Assembly (NCBI RefSeq): GCF_002215495.1
Contig: NZ_CP021378.1
Coordinates: forward strand, 2,356,764-2,420,763
DNA: 64,000 bases
From: Porphyrobacter sp. CACIAM 03H1
Lineage (GTDB): Bacteria; Pseudomonadota; Alphaproteobacteria; Sphingomonadales; Sphingomonadaceae
Direction: 5' to 3'
The translations under genes were made by a program, and so were the position numbers. The number at the start of each line of letters is the position of its first letter. Position 1 is the first letter of the stretch. Shown piece after piece: positions 1 through 10,529 of the stretch. The notes under the pieces were generated by a model. It did no database searches. It saw only the letters and a list, made by a program, of their open reading frames with translations, and was not told where the DNA came from.

Positions 1-653
1 TGCGCCTCGATGATGGCGTCGGCAGACAGGGTCTGGCTGCCGGTGAAGATGTGCAGGCCCCGCCACTCGGCCCCTGCGGCGATGAGGTGGCGGGCGAGCG
101 CCGGAACGCGATCGGCATCGATGCCGAACTGCTTGGCTCCGCCGCCCATCTTCATCCCCGATCCGGTCATCACGAAAGAGGGATTGACCCGGATCGCGAT
201 GCGCGGGCGCACGCCGAGGCGCTCGCCGATCGCCAGCGCACGCGCGCCCTCGCCCTCGCTCTCGCAATTAAGCGTCACACCGGCGCGGATCGCGGCTTCC
301 AGCTCGTCGTCCCGCTTGCCCGGGCCGGCAAAGCTGATCCGGCGCGGGTCGATGCCGACCGCCATGCACAGCGCCAGCTCGCCCGCCGAGGCGATGTCGA
401 AGCCGTCGACGAGAGGCGCCATGTGGCCGATCACCGCGAGATGCGGGTTGGCCTTGACCGCGAAATTGACCCCGACGCGCGCTGGCAGGGCCGCCCGCAG
501 CGCCGCCACCCGTGCATCGAGGTGGGCGCGCGAATAGACGAACAGCGGTGTGCGCCCGGCTTCCGCGACAAGCTCGCTCGCGCGGCGCCCGCCGATGGCG
601 AGCTCGCCGTCGATCGTCTCGTAACCGGCGGGGATGGGGCCGACGGGCTTCAT
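1..653 (-). CDS. PLP-dependent decarboxylase, exosortase-A-associated (partial, C-terminus beyond window)
   Basis: The first 217 codons of a fold-III (alanine racemase-like) decarboxylase of the diaminopimelate/ornithine decarboxylase type. The PLP lysine is K67 in a VKAN motif, followed by ASAGEL (88-93) and HIFTGSQ (201-207), both typical of the barrel. In the exosortase-A gene clusters of Proteobacteria a dedicated subfamily of these enzymes sits next to an AMP-forming ligase, exactly as here. The ATG at 651-653 overlaps the TGA of that ligase (ATGA), so the two are translationally coupled, ligase first. The substrate is not known. Decarboxylation of an amino acid that ends up on a polysaccharide is inference. 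The gene runs off the left edge. Confidence 0.85.
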   Translation of the reverse strand, partial: MKPVGPIPAGYETIDGELAIGGRRASELVAEAGRTPLFVYSRAHLDARVAALRAALPARVGVNFAVKANPHLAVIGHMAPLVDGFDIASAGELALCMAVGIDPRRISFAGPGKRDDELEAAIRAGVTLNCESEGEGARALAIGERLGVRPRIAIRVNPSFVMTGSGMKMGGGAKQFGIDADRVPALARHLIAAGAEWRGLHIFTGSQTLSADAIIEA

Positions 654-2191
654 TCGCCGAATTCCTCGTTGAGTTGGCTCTGCAAGGCCGTGCGGTCGAT
701 CTTGCCGTTGGGGTTGAGCGGCATGGCCTCGCGCCAGTGGATCTGCTGGGGCTGCATGAAATTGGGCAGGTCGCGCTGGAGCCGCTTCGGCAGATCCTCG
801 CCCCCCGCCGCATCGCCGCGCACCACCAGATGCACCGCCTGCCCCAATCGCGCGTGCGGCACGCCAAGCGCCACCGCCTCGGCAACGAGCCCGGTGGCGA
901 GCGCAGCCTCCTCGATCTCCTGCGGGCTGATACGGTTGCCCGCGCTCTTGATCATCGCATCGCGCCGCCCGGCGAAATAGAGCAGCCCTTGCGCGTCGCG
1001 CTTCACGCGGTCGCCCGAGAACACGGCCATTCCGCCATAGGTGGAGGCCGCGGGCGCGGGCTTGAAGCGTTCCGCCGTGCGCTCCGGGTCCTGCCAGTAG
1101 CCCTGCGCGACCAGCGGACCGCAGTGGACCAGCTCGCCCTCCTCGCCGTCCGCCGCGATGTCGCCCGCGTCGTTCACGACGAGAATCTCGGCAAAGGGAA
1201 TCGCCTTGCCCATCGAGGTCGGGTGGGTGTCGACCAGCGCGGGATCGAGATAGGTCGAGCGAAAGGCTTCGGTGAGGCCATACATCGAGAACAGCCGCGC
1301 TGCGGGGAACATGCCGCGCAGGGACCGCACCAGATCGGTCGTCAAGGCGCCCCCGCTATTGGTGAGCCGGCGCAGCGGAGCGGAAGCCTCGGCGGGCCAG
1401 TCGATCTCGGTGAGCTGCACCCACAGCGGCGGCACCGCGGCAAGGGTCGTCACCCCGTGCCGGGCACAGGCTTTCGCGACATCCTTGGGGAACAGGAAAT
1501 CGAGCGGCACCACGCAGCCGCCCGCATACCATGTGCTCAGAAGCTGGTTCTGCCCGTAATCGAAGGACAGCGGCAGCACGGCGAGCGTCACGTCGTCGTC
1601 CGCAAGGCCGAGGTAATGCGCCACGCTGACCGCGCCCAGCCACATGTTGGCATGGCTCAGCATCACCCCCTTGGGGCGACCGGTGGAGCCGCTGGTGTAA
1701 AGGATCGCCGCAAGCTCCGACGGATCGGCCTCGGAGGGTGGCAGTTCCACCCCTGTCGCCTCGGCCGCCGCCAGCGCCTCGGCCTCGCCCAGCGCCGCGC
1801 AGCCCGGGGGCAGATCGCCCGGCTCCAGCCCGGCAAGCCGCGAGCCCGTTCCGATCAGCAGCTTCGCCCCGCTGTCGGCGAGGATATGCGCCACCTGCGC
1901 GCGCTTCAGGAGCGGATTGACCGGCACATGCACCAGCCCCGCCCGCGCCGTCGCGAGCGGCAGGAGGCAGGTCAGCTCGCCCTTCGCGGCCCAGCTCGCC
2001 ACCCGCGCGCCCTTCTCGGGCACCATCCGTGAAAGCCATCCGGCGAGCAGAGCAACACGCTGTCTTAACCGGTTGTGGTTAAGCGTGCCCTCGCGCAGCA
2101 CCAGTGCCGGTGCCTCGCCACGCCCCGCCGCCACCGCCAGTTCGGCGAGTGTATCGAGCGGACGCGGGAGAGGATCGGGATGCTGCGGCAT
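650..2191 (-). CDS. Acyl-CoA ligase (AMP-forming), exosortase-A system-associated
   Basis: A 513-residue member of the ANL adenylating superfamily. The phosphate loop YTSGSTGRPKGV lies at 165-176, an AMP-binding SMYGLTE motif follows mid-protein, then SGDR, and a C-terminal PNGKIDR carries the usual catalytic lysine. The enzyme should activate a carboxylic or amino acid as an adenylate and pass it to a thiol. The nearby acyl carrier protein at 3279 is a plausible acceptor (inference). It is the first gene of a leftward operon whose second gene, the PLP decarboxylase, starts in an ATGA overlap. The combination matches the ligase of exosortase-A exopolysaccharide clusters. Its ATG lies only 20 bp from the start of the divergent GNAT gene. 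Confidence 0.87.
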   Translation of the reverse strand: MPQHPDPLPRPLDTLAELAVAAGRGEAPALVLREGTLNHNRLRQRVALLAGWLSRMVPEKGARVASWAAKGELTCLLPLATARAGLVHVPVNPLLKRAQVAHILADSGAKLLIGTGSRLAGLEPGDLPPGCAALGEAEALAAAEATGVELPPSEADPSELAAILYTSGSTGRPKGVMLSHANMWLGAVSVAHYLGLADDDVTLAVLPLSFDYGQNQLLSTWYAGGCVVPLDFLFPKDVAKACARHGVTTLAAVPPLWVQLTEIDWPAEASAPLRRLTNSGGALTTDLVRSLRGMFPAARLFSMYGLTEAFRSTYLDPALVDTHPTSMGKAIPFAEILVVNDAGDIAADGEEGELVHCGPLVAQGYWQDPERTAERFKPAPAASTYGGMAVFSGDRVKRDAQGLLYFAGRRDAMIKSAGNRISPQEIEEAALATGLVAEAVALGVPHARLGQAVHLVVRGDAAGGEDLPKRLQRDLPNFMQPQQIHWREAMPLNPNGKIDRTALQSQLNEEFGE

Positions 2192-2211
2192 GATCGGGAG
2201 TGTTCTTTCAG

Positions 2212-3186
2212 GTGATCGAAGCGCGGTATCACGATAGCGTTAACGTCTTGCAAGCGCTGACTGCGCAAGGCGTGGCCGCGCCCTTCGACCGGGCGGAGTG
2301 GTTCGCGTTGCTAGCCGAGACCGGCCTCGTGCCCTTGATCGCGATGGCGGGCGACGGGGCCGAAACCGCCGCCCTCGCCCTCACCGAGGCAGGCGGGCGA
2401 ATCACGCCCTTGCGCAACTGGTACAGCTTCACCTGGCGCGAACTCGCCCCGGCGGGCCCGGCGGGCGAGCGCCTGCTGGTCGCCATCGCCCGGCAGCTCA
2501 AGCAGCGCGGGTGGCGCGTCACGCTCGAACCCGTGCCCGGCGAGGACGGATCGGCCGACCGGCTCGCCCGCGCCTTCCGCGCCGCGGGCTGGCAGGTCGC
2601 GGTCGAGCCTTGCGACATCAACCACATCCTGCCCGTCAAGGGCCGCAGCTTCGCCGACTACTGGGACAGCCGCCCCGGCCCCCTGCGCACCACGCTGAAG
2701 CGCAAGGCGAAGAAGGTCGAGACCGAGATCCTGACCCGCTTCGACGCGCAGGTCTGGGCCGATTACGAGGCGATCTACGCCGCCAGCTGGAAGCCGGCCG
2801 AGGACCAGCCCGCGATGCTGCGCGCCTTTGCCGAAGCCGAGGGCGCAGCCGGGCGGCTGCGGCTCGGGGTGGCGCGCGCCGATGGCGTGGCGGTCGCCGC
2901 GCAGGTCTGGACGGTCGAGAATTCCATCGCCTACATCCACAAGCTCGCGCACCTCGAAAGCCACAAGAACCTCTCGGCCGGCACCACGCTCACAGCGGCG
3001 CTGTTCGAGCACGTGATCGACACCGACAGGGTCGCGCTGGTCGATTTCGGCACCGGCGACCAGAGCTACAAGGCCGACTGGATGGAGGAGGTGCGGGAAC
3101 GTTTCCGCATCGATTGTCTCGCTCCGGCACGCCCGCAAAGCTGGGCCCCGCTCGCCAAGCGGTGGCTGCGGCGCGCGGTGGGCTGA
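2212..3186 (+). CDS. CelD/BcsL-like GNAT (FemAB-type) acyltransferase of the exosortase-A cluster
   Basis: About 324 residues with a CelD-like acyltransferase domain in the C-terminal half (roughly 135-290). Its hallmarks are the basic stretch RTTLKRKAKK, the segment KLAHLESHKNLSAGT and the end motif DFGTGDQSYKADW. Proteins of this type attach acyl or aminoacyl groups to glycans or peptides and recur in exopolysaccharide loci with exosortase A. No ATG fits. A GTG at 2212 with GGGAG at 2196-2200 was chosen, while GTG at 2200 is possible. The gene heads a rightward group with the ACP and two hydrolases. It may use the product of the ligase/decarboxylase pair (inference). The start region is visibly AT-richer than the rest of the gene. 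Confidence 0.8.
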   Translation: MIEARYHDSVNVLQALTAQGVAAPFDRAEWFALLAETGLVPLIAMAGDGAETAALALTEAGGRITPLRNWYSFTWRELAPAGPAGERLLVAIARQLKQRGWRVTLEPVPGEDGSADRLARAFRAAGWQVAVEPCDINHILPVKGRSFADYWDSRPGPLRTTLKRKAKKVETEILTRFDAQVWADYEAIYAASWKPAEDQPAMLRAFAEAEGAAGRLRLGVARADGVAVAAQVWTVENSIAYIHKLAHLESHKNLSAGTTLTAALFEHVIDTDRVALVDFGTGDQSYKADWMEEVRERFRIDCLAPARPQSWAPLAKRWLRRAVG

Positions 3187-3278
3187 AGCCTGCTCCTGCG
3201 CGCGGGCTATGCTTGCACGCGGCCCTGCGCATGGCTAAGCCCCGCCGCCACGGCCTGCAACAGGGATTTTGGGCACTG

Positions 3279-3575
3279 ATGACCACCTCTTCGAACCTCG
3301 ACAGCGACGCTGCAGACAACGCGCTCGACCGCGAACTCAAGGCGCTGATTGCCGACGTGCTGGGCCTCGATCCCGCGCAGGCGGCGGGCTTCGGGCCGGA
3401 CTCGGGGCTGTTCGGCCACCTGCCCGAACTGGATTCGATGGCGGTCGCGGGCCTTCTCACCGAGATGGAGGACCGGCTCGGCATCGTGATCGAGGATGAC
3501 GACGTCGACGGCGAGATGCTGGAAACCTATGGCGGCCTGCTCGCGTTCGCCCGCGCGAAGCTCGAGGCGCGCTGA
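3279..3575 (+). CDS. Acyl carrier protein, exosortase-A cluster
   Basis: A 98-residue acidic carrier protein. The phosphopantetheine attachment site is the serine of ELDSMAV (S53), preceded by the expected helix I (LKALIADVLGLD) and followed by LLTEMEDRLGIVIEDDDV. It should be converted to the holo form by a 4'-phosphopantetheinyl transferase that is not in this window. It is separated by about 90 bp from the GNAT gene and 33 bp from the next hydrolase, so it sits inside the exosortase-A-associated set. A role as thioester carrier between the adenylating ligase at 650 and the GNAT at 2212 is likely but inferred from context alone. It is not the fatty-acid synthase AcpP, whose genes neighbour fabD/fabG/fabF. 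Confidence 0.88.
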   Translation: MTTSSNLDSDAADNALDRELKALIADVLGLDPAQAAGFGPDSGLFGHLPELDSMAVAGLLTEMEDRLGIVIEDDDVDGEMLETYGGLLAFARAKLEAR

Positions 3576-3608
3576 CCTGCCGCCCGCCCCCTTCCGAGAT
3601 CGCTCAGC

Positions 3609-4298
3609 GTGATTTCCACGTGGACCATCCCGGCAACCGGCGGGGCTGATACGGCCGAGGAAATGCTCCTCGCCTTCGACCGGGGCCGGACGCGGCGGGT
3701 GCTCGTCTGCCCCGCCTGGTTCGACGAGGCAAACAAGCTGCGCCGCTTCACCGTGGAGGTGATGCGGCGGCTCGATGGGGCCGGGATCGACAGCCTGCTG
3801 CCCGACCTGCCGGGCTGCAACGAGAGCACCGTCCCGCTTCAGGATCAGACGCTTGCAGGCTGGAGCGAAGCAATGGCGGCAGCCGCGCTGAGCCTCGGCG
3901 CAACCCATGTGCTCGCGATCCGCGCGGGCGCGCTGGTCGCACCTACCGGCCTTCCGGGTTGGCACTATGCCGCCCAGTCCGGCCCGAGATTGCTGCGCGG
4001 CATGATCCGCGCGCGCACCATCGCCGCGCGCGAGGCCGGGATCACCGAGACTTCCGAAGGCCTCATGGCCGAGGGCCGTGCGCGCGGGCTGGTGCTCGGC
4101 GGCTGGGCCATAGGGCCGGCGATGTTCGCCGCGCTGGAGAGCGCCGAGCCCGCCCTCGCCCCCGGCCAGTCCGACATTGCCCAGTCGCAGGTCGGCGGCC
4201 CCGGGCTGTGGCTGCGCGCCGAGCCGGACGAGGATGCGGGCCAAGCCGATCGCCTCGCCGCGCTGATCGTCCAGAGCCTCGCGGAATCAGGTGCATGA
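3609..4298 (+). CDS. Alpha/beta hydrolase-like protein, exosortase-A hydrolase 2 type (divergent)
   Basis: A 229-residue protein with GTG start. It shows a truncated alpha/beta hydrolase pattern: a strand ending in VCPAWFDEANKLRRF (the position of HPFAEEMNKSRR in the exosortase hydrolase 2 family), then LLPDLPGCNES, then AIRAGALVA where the nucleophile elbow would be. No GxSxG serine motif is visible, which is also the habit of this family, so it may not be a classical esterase. It overlaps the next hydrolase by ATGA (4295-4298). Function in polysaccharide assembly is inferred from the cluster only. A later ATG at 3663 is a less likely start because it would remove the first strand. Confidence 0.72.
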   Translation: MISTWTIPATGGADTAEEMLLAFDRGRTRRVLVCPAWFDEANKLRRFTVEVMRRLDGAGIDSLLPDLPGCNESTVPLQDQTLAGWSEAMAAAALSLGATHVLAIRAGALVAPTGLPGWHYAAQSGPRLLRGMIRARTIAAREAGITETSEGLMAEGRARGLVLGGWAIGPAMFAALESAEPALAPGQSDIAQSQVGGPGLWLRAEPDEDAGQADRLAALIVQSLAESGA

Positions 4299-5086
4299 CC
4301 CGCCTTTCCCACACCTTCGGCTGCGGCAGCCTGATGCTCGCCGGCACGCTCGACACCGCGCCGGGCACCACCGGCCTGCTGATCGTCAGCGGCGGCAACG
4401 AGATCCGCAGCGGCGCCTTCGGCGGGCAGGCCGACATGGCCGCGCGCATCGCGGCGGCAGGCTTCCCGGCGTTCCGCTTCGACCGCCGCGGGATCGGTGA
4501 CAGCGAGGGGGAGAACCGCGGTTTCCGCCATTCGGCCAAGGACATAGGCGCCGCACTTGACGCCTTCCGGGCGATGGCCCCGCAGGTGTCGCGGGTGGTG
4601 GCCTTCGGCAATTGCGACGCCGCCTCGGCGCTGATGCTGGCCAAGGGCGCCGGGTGCGACGGGCTGGTGCTCTCGAACCCGTGGACCATCGAGAGCGACG
4701 GCGACGGCATGGCGACGGACGCCGTCCCGCCCCCGGCCGCGATCCGCTCGCGCTATCTCGAAAAGCTGACGAACCCGCGCGAAATCATGCGCTTGCTCGG
4801 AGGAGGTGTGAATCTGCGCAAACTCGCGCGCGGGCTGGTCCACGCCGTCAGCCCGCCCCCGCCGCCCTCGAGCCTCGCGCAGGACATGGCGGCCGGACTG
4901 GCGGGATTTGCCGGCCCGGTGCGCATCCTGCTCGCCACTGCCGACCGCACCGCGCAGGTCTTCGAGAGCGCATGGGAGCGCAGCGATTCGCGCATCCGCC
5001 GCTGCGACGGCGCGGGGCATGCCTATGTCGAGCCCGAACACCGCGCCTGGCTTGAGGCGCAACTGCTTGAAATGCTGCGCGGCTAG
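4295..5086 (+). CDS. Alpha/beta hydrolase, exosortase-A hydrolase 1 type
   Basis: A 263-residue alpha/beta hydrolase. The strand-turn motif RRGIGDSEG is at 64-72. The nucleophile elbow reads FGNCDAAS (104-111), with cysteine where esterases carry serine, as known for the exosortase-A hydrolase 1 family. A late GAGHAYVEPE supplies the putative catalytic histidine. It is coupled to the preceding hydrolase by ATGA. It is the last gene of the rightward exosortase-associated set: its TAG is shared, through a CTAG palindrome at 5083-5086, with the stop codon of the convergent methyltransferase. The substrate is unknown. Hydrolysis of a thioester or ester made by the ligase/ACP is only a guess. Confidence 0.82.
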   Translation: MTRLSHTFGCGSLMLAGTLDTAPGTTGLLIVSGGNEIRSGAFGGQADMAARIAAAGFPAFRFDRRGIGDSEGENRGFRHSAKDIGAALDAFRAMAPQVSRVVAFGNCDAASALMLAKGAGCDGLVLSNPWTIESDGDGMATDAVPPPAAIRSRYLEKLTNPREIMRLLGGGVNLRKLARGLVHAVSPPPPPSSLAQDMAAGLAGFAGPVRILLATADRTAQVFESAWERSDSRIRRCDGAGHAYVEPEHRAWLEAQLLEMLRG

Positions 5087-6287
5087 CGTTCGAACAGGCT
5101 GACCAGTTCGACATGGGTCGACCAGCGGAACTGGCCCACCGGGCGCAGCTTCGCGAGCCGGAAGCCCGCCTCCGCCAGCACAGCCGCATCGCGCGCCCAG
5201 CTCGAGGGATTGCAGCTGACATAGACCACCCGCGACAGCGTGCTGGCCGCGATTTCAGCCACCTGCGCCCGCGCCCCGGCGCGCGGGGGATCGAGCAGCA
5301 CCGCGTCGAAGCGGTTGAGTTCGGCCGGCTGGAGAGGTGCGCGGAACAGGTCGCGGTGAAGCGCGAGCACCTGCCCTCCGCTGCGCGCGCCCGCCGCCTT
5401 GCACGCGAGATGCGCGGCCTGATCGGCCTCGACCGCCAGCACCTTGCGGGTCTCACTGCCCTTGGCGCGGAGGCCGAAGGCGAAGGTGCCCAGCCCCGCG
5501 AAGAGATCGGCCACCATGCGGGCATCGCCCAGCCATTCCGCCGCGTCGGCGACCATGCGGCTCTCGGCGTCCTGCGTCGCCTGGAGGAAGGCGCCCGGCG
5601 GCAGGCCGACGGGAACGCCGGCAAGCGTCACCGTCACCGGCTCTGGCTCCCAGACCGTCTCCGGTCCATAGCCCTGATCGAAGGAGAGCCGTGCAAGCCC
5701 TTGTTCGCGAGCGAAATCCAGCGCCGCCTCGGTGGGGCCAAGGCCCTCCAGCGGGAAATGCGCAAGGCTCGCCTCCACCCCCTGATCGGCCAGCGTGAGG
5801 TCGATCCCGACCATCGCCTTGGGCCCATGCGCCGCGACGAAGGCCCGCAGCGGCGCGATCAGCGCGGCGAGCTGCGGGTGAAGCACCGGGCACTCGGCAA
5901 GATCGACGATCCGGTGCGCCCCGCCCTCGCGATAGCCCAGCACAGCCCCCTTCGCGGTGCGCAGGCCATGAAGTCCGGCACGGCGGCGGGTATGCGGGGG
6001 CGAGAGGTGGACCGGCAGCACCTCGCCCGCCTCCAGCCCCTGCCCGCGCGCGGCATTGACCACCCGGTCCGTGACGAAATCGCCGAGCGCGGCATCGTCG
6101 GCATGCTGCAACTGGCACCCGCCGCATTGCGCGAAGTGGCGGCAGGCCGGCGCAATGTGGTGCAGCCCGGGCGTGATCTCGCCCGCCCCGTCCACCACAT
6201 CGCCCGGCACCGCGCCTGCGACATGGCGGCCGGAGGGGGTGACGCCGTCGCCCTTGGCGGCGAGGCGGATGATCTGTTCGGTGCTGC

Positions 6288-6291
<4 letters not shown>
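5083..6291 (-). CDS. 23S rRNA/tRNA (uracil-5)-methyltransferase, RlmD/TrmA family
   Basis: A 402-residue SAM-dependent RNA methyltransferase. The N-terminal part has an iron-sulfur cysteine set, C50, C56 and C59 (in ACRHFAQCGGC) plus the later LAECP. The C-terminal Rossmann domain has DLFAGLGTFAFGL for SAM binding, LLDPPRAGA as motif IV, and YVSCNPSSWARD with the catalytic cysteine. This matches the RumA/RlmD-like family methylating C5 of uridine in 23S rRNA. The exact target base cannot be told from sequence. It lies downstream of, and overlaps by four bases, the NAD(P)H-hydrate repair gene, and converges on the exosortase set. Confidence 0.88.
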
Positions 6292-7675
<1,384 letters not shown>

Positions 7676-7679
<4 letters not shown>

Positions 7680-8059
7680 GAGGCGTTGAGGAGCGCGAGC
7701 GGGATGCGGTAGCGGTCGCCCGCGATGCTGAACTGCACCGCATCCTGCCCGCCCTGCTCCATCACCAACTGATCGGCCCCGTCGCGGGTGGCGAGCGCGC
7801 CGCTGGCGGGATCGCGGGTCAGCCGCCGGAAACCGCCGTCGGGATGGTAGAGGATGATCTCGGAGGTCCCCGCGATGCGCTCGACGAAGCAGCCCGGGGA
7901 CAGTGAGGCACCCGCCCCGATGGCGCAGGTCATCACCGCGCCCGAGGGCGAGGCCGAGGCGGAGGCCGCCGGCGAAGGAGGGGCGTCGCTGTCGGACCCG
8001 CAGGCCGCGAGCAGCGCCGCCAGTGGCAGGACAGTCGCGCTAGATGTCCGCAAACACAT
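7676..8059 (-). CDS. Small putative lipoprotein of unknown function
   Basis: A 127-residue protein. The ATG lies 20 bases inside the 3' end of ilvD. A short N-terminus ([11 protein letters not shown]) is followed by a hydrophobic stretch and the lipobox LAAC at about residues 17-20, so export and lipidation are likely. A Pro/Ala/Ser-rich linker then leads to a small soluble domain with [14 protein letters not shown] and a C-terminal [13 protein letters not shown] do not recognise a family. It is sandwiched between ilvD and the NAD(P)H-hydrate repair gene with overlaps at both ends, so it is probably cotranscribed. A longer reading frame upstream exists but has no signal peptide at its start and lies inside ilvD. 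Confidence 0.75.
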
Positions 8060-9761
8060 GGGTCTCCGCCTTCGCGCCCGGATGCGTGATCGCCCCGTAA
8101 CGCGCCTTTCCGACCACCTGTTGATAGCGCCAAAGCGCGCCCGATTGATAGTCGTTGGTGCGGGGCTGCCACGATTCGAGACGCCTGGCGAGCACCTCTG
8201 CGGGTACTTCGAGCTCGATGCTGCCGGTTTCGGCGTCGATGCTGATGATGTCGCCGTTCTCGACCAGCGCGATCGGGCCGCCGTCGGCGGCTTCGGGGCA
8301 GACATGGCCGATGCAGAAGCCCCGCGTCGCGCCGGAGAAGCGCCCGTCGGTGATCAGCGCGACCTTCTCGCCCATGCCCTGCCCGTAAAGCGCGGCGGTG
8401 GTGGAGAGCATCTCGCGCATCCCGGGACCGCCCTTGGGCCCTTCGTAGCGGATGACGATGACGCAGCCTTCGGCGATGTCGCGGCCTTCGACGGCGGCGA
8501 AGGCGTCCTCCTCGCAGTCGAACACCCGCGCCGGGCCGGAGAACTGGAGCCGCGCCATCCCGGCGACCTTCACGATCGCGCCGTCGGGGGCGAGCGAGCC
8601 CTTGAGGCCGACCACGCCGCCGGTGGGGGTGATGGGGCTCTTCACGTCGTAGAAGACCTTCTGGTCGGGGTTCCAGGTGATCTCCTCGAGGTTCTCGCCG
8701 ATGGTCTTGCCGGTGACGGTGATCGGGTTGGGATCGATGAACCCGCCATCGAGCAGCGTTTTCATCGCCATGTAGACCCCGCCCGCCTCGTGCATGTCCT
8801 TGGCGACATACTTGCCGCCGGGCTTGAGGTCCGCGATGTAAGGCGTTGATTTGAAGACCTCGGCGACGTCGAACAGATCGAAGTCGATGCCGCATTCATT
8901 CGCCATCGCTGGCAGGTGCAGCGCGGCGTTGGTCGAACCACCGGTGGCCGCGACGACGCGGGCGGCGTTCATGAAGGCCTCGCGGGTGCAGATGTCGCGG
9001 GGGCGCAGGTTGCGGGCGACGAGCTCCATGACCTGCTTGCCCGCGGCCACGGCGATATCGTCACGCGACCTGTAAGGAGCAGGCGCCATGTTGCTGTTCG
9101 GCAGGGACAATCCGATCGCCTCGCCGACGCAGGCCATGGTGTTGGCGGTGAACTGGCCGCCGCAGGCGCCGTGGCCGGGGCAGGCGACCTTCTCGAGCGC
9201 GATCAATTCGGTCAGCGGGCAATTGCCGGCGGCGAACTGTCCCACGGCCTCGAACACGTCGACCACAGTCACGTCGTTGCCGCGGTGGGTGCCGGGGAGG
9301 ATCGATCCGCCATAGACGAAAATCGAGGGCACGTTCAGCCGCAACATCGCCATCATCATGCCGGGCAGGCTCTTGTCGCAGCCGGCAAAGCCGACAAGAG
9401 CGTCATAACAATGGCCTCGGACCGAAACCTCGATAGAGTCCGCGATGATCTCGCGGCTGATAAGCGAGGATTTCATGCCCTGGTGACCCATCGCGATCCC
9501 GTCGGTCACGGTGATGGTGTTGAAACGGCGCGGGGTGCCGCCGCCCGCGATCACGCCCTCGCGGCAAATATCGGCCTGCGCGTTGAGGGTGGTGTTGCAC
9601 GGCGCCGAATCGTTCCCCGCGCTGACCACCCCCACGAAGGGCGCGGCGATCTCCTCCTCGGTCATGCCCATCGCGTAGTAGTACGAGCGGTGCGGCGCGC
9701 GCTCAGGGCCGACCGAAACGTGGCGGCTGGGGAGCTTCGACTTGTCAAAGGTGTGCGACAT
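8040..9761 (-). CDS. ilvD: Dihydroxy-acid dehydratase
   Basis: A 573-residue dehydratase that converts 2,3-dihydroxy-3-methylbutanoate and -pentanoate to the 2-keto acids of valine and isoleucine synthesis. The iron-sulfur ligands are visible in [24 protein letters not shown] and [14 protein letters not shown]. The C-terminal [14 protein letters not shown] is typical of the IlvD/Edd family. Length fits the group with about 560-575 residues (E. coli IlvD is about 616). The start MSHTFDKSK was chosen because homologs begin close to it and the 32-codon upstream extension shows no conserved sequence. The end overlaps the following lipoprotein gene. Confidence 0.95.
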   Translation of the reverse strand: MSHTFDKSKLPSRHVSVGPERAPHRSYYYAMGMTEEEIAAPFVGVVSAGNDSAPCNTTLNAQADICREGVIAGGGTPRRFNTITVTDGIAMGHQGMKSSLISREIIADSIEVSVRGHCYDALVGFAGCDKSLPGMMMAMLRLNVPSIFVYGGSILPGTHRGNDVTVVDVFEAVGQFAAGNCPLTELIALEKVACPGHGACGGQFTANTMACVGEAIGLSLPNSNMAPAPYRSRDDIAVAAGKQVMELVARNLRPRDICTREAFMNAARVVAATGGSTNAALHLPAMANECGIDFDLFDVAEVFKSTPYIADLKPGGKYVAKDMHEAGGVYMAMKTLLDGGFIDPNPITVTGKTIGENLEEITWNPDQKVFYDVKSPITPTGGVVGLKGSLAPDGAIVKVAGMARLQFSGPARVFDCEEDAFAAVEGRDIAEGCVIVIRYEGPKGGPGMREMLSTTAALYGQGMGEKVALITDGRFSGATRGFCIGHVCPEAADGGPIALVENGDIISIDAETGSIELEVPAEVLARRLESWQPRTNDYQSGALWRYQQVVGKARYGAITHPGAKAETHVFADI

Positions 9762-9802
9762 AAGATTTCCCGATTGCGGCGATTTGCGACACGCCCTTGC
9801 CT

Positions 9803-10519
9803 TCAGGTGAGCGCCGACGCAACCCTTTGCGCAATTTTCGCCAACAGCGCGGCCCACCGGGCGTGGTCGGCGGGGGTGGCGGTCAGGTCCTGCCTGAGCT
9901 CGATGCCGAGGTAGGCGCAGCCCTCGGCCTCGGCGTGGCGGTTCATGGTGTAGTTGAGATCGCGGCCCGAATAGGGGAGGTTGTCGCCGACGTTCAGCCC
10001 CTCAGCTTCGAGCAGCGGAATCGCGATGCGCGCGGCGCGCTCGTCGCGGTTGTAGAGCACCCCCACCTCCCACGGCCGCGCGGCATCCGAGGTTTCGAGC
10101 CGCGGGGTGAAGGAGTGGAGCGAGAGGATCAGCGCGGGTTCGCTTCGCTCCAGCCACGCGGCCAGCGCCGTGTGATAGGGGCGATGGAAGCGGGCGAGAC
10201 GCGCTTCCCGGTCCGCGCCGATATTGCCGGGGATGAGGTGCCCGTCGCTCGCTTCGGGAACGAGGCCGGGCGCGTCCTCCTCGCGGTTGAGGTCGCAGAC
10301 CAGGCGGCTGACGGCGGCGATGTGGGCGGGGATGGCGTGATCGCGGGCGAGGATTTCGGCGATCGCCTCGGTGCCGATGTCGAGGGGGATGTGCTCGCCC
10401 ATCAGGTGCGCGGGGATGCCGAGGGTGATGTCGGCGGGCACGGTATTGGAGGCATGGTCGGCGATGAGCACGATGCCGCCGGGGACGGGCGTGCCGAGCT
10501 GGCGGAAGACTTCGTTCAT
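9803..10519 (-). CDS. N-formylglutamate amidohydrolase family protein
   Basis: About 238 residues with the signature of the N-formylglutamate amidohydrolase family: LIADHASN near the N-terminus, then [26 protein letters not shown] and LSLHSFTP, which hold the metal-binding and catalytic acidic and histidine residues. Enzymes of this family hydrolyse N-formyl amino acids such as N-formyl-L-glutamate from histidine breakdown. No hut gene is nearby, so the real substrate is open. The start at 10519 (MNEVFRQL) excludes an upstream extension that would be a translated copy of the palindromic repeat at 10530-10596. ispE lies upstream on the same strand and ilvD follows downstream. Confidence 0.85.
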   Translation of the reverse strand: MNEVFRQLGTPVPGGIVLIADHASNTVPADITLGIPAHLMGEHIPLDIGTEAIAEILARDHAIPAHIAAVSRLVCDLNREEDAPGLVPEASDGHLIPGNIGADREARLARFHRPYHTALAAWLERSEPALILSLHSFTPRLETSDAARPWEVGVLYNRDERAARIAIPLLEAEGLNVGDNLPYSGRDLNYTMNRHAEAEGCAYLGIELRQDLTATPADHARWAALLAKIAQRVASALT

Positions 10520-10529
10520 GCCCCCACTT

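Noticed and set aside
2063..2085. CTTAACC-N6-GGTTAAG inverted repeat as a CtrA or other regulator site
   Set aside because: The spacing does not fit the TTAA-N7-TTAA rule, and it is well inside the ligase coding sequence.
3612..3627. A second parS-like sequence around CACGTG at 3617
   Set aside because: About three of sixteen positions deviate from the consensus, and it lies in the coding start of the hydrolase, so chance is a sufficient explanation.
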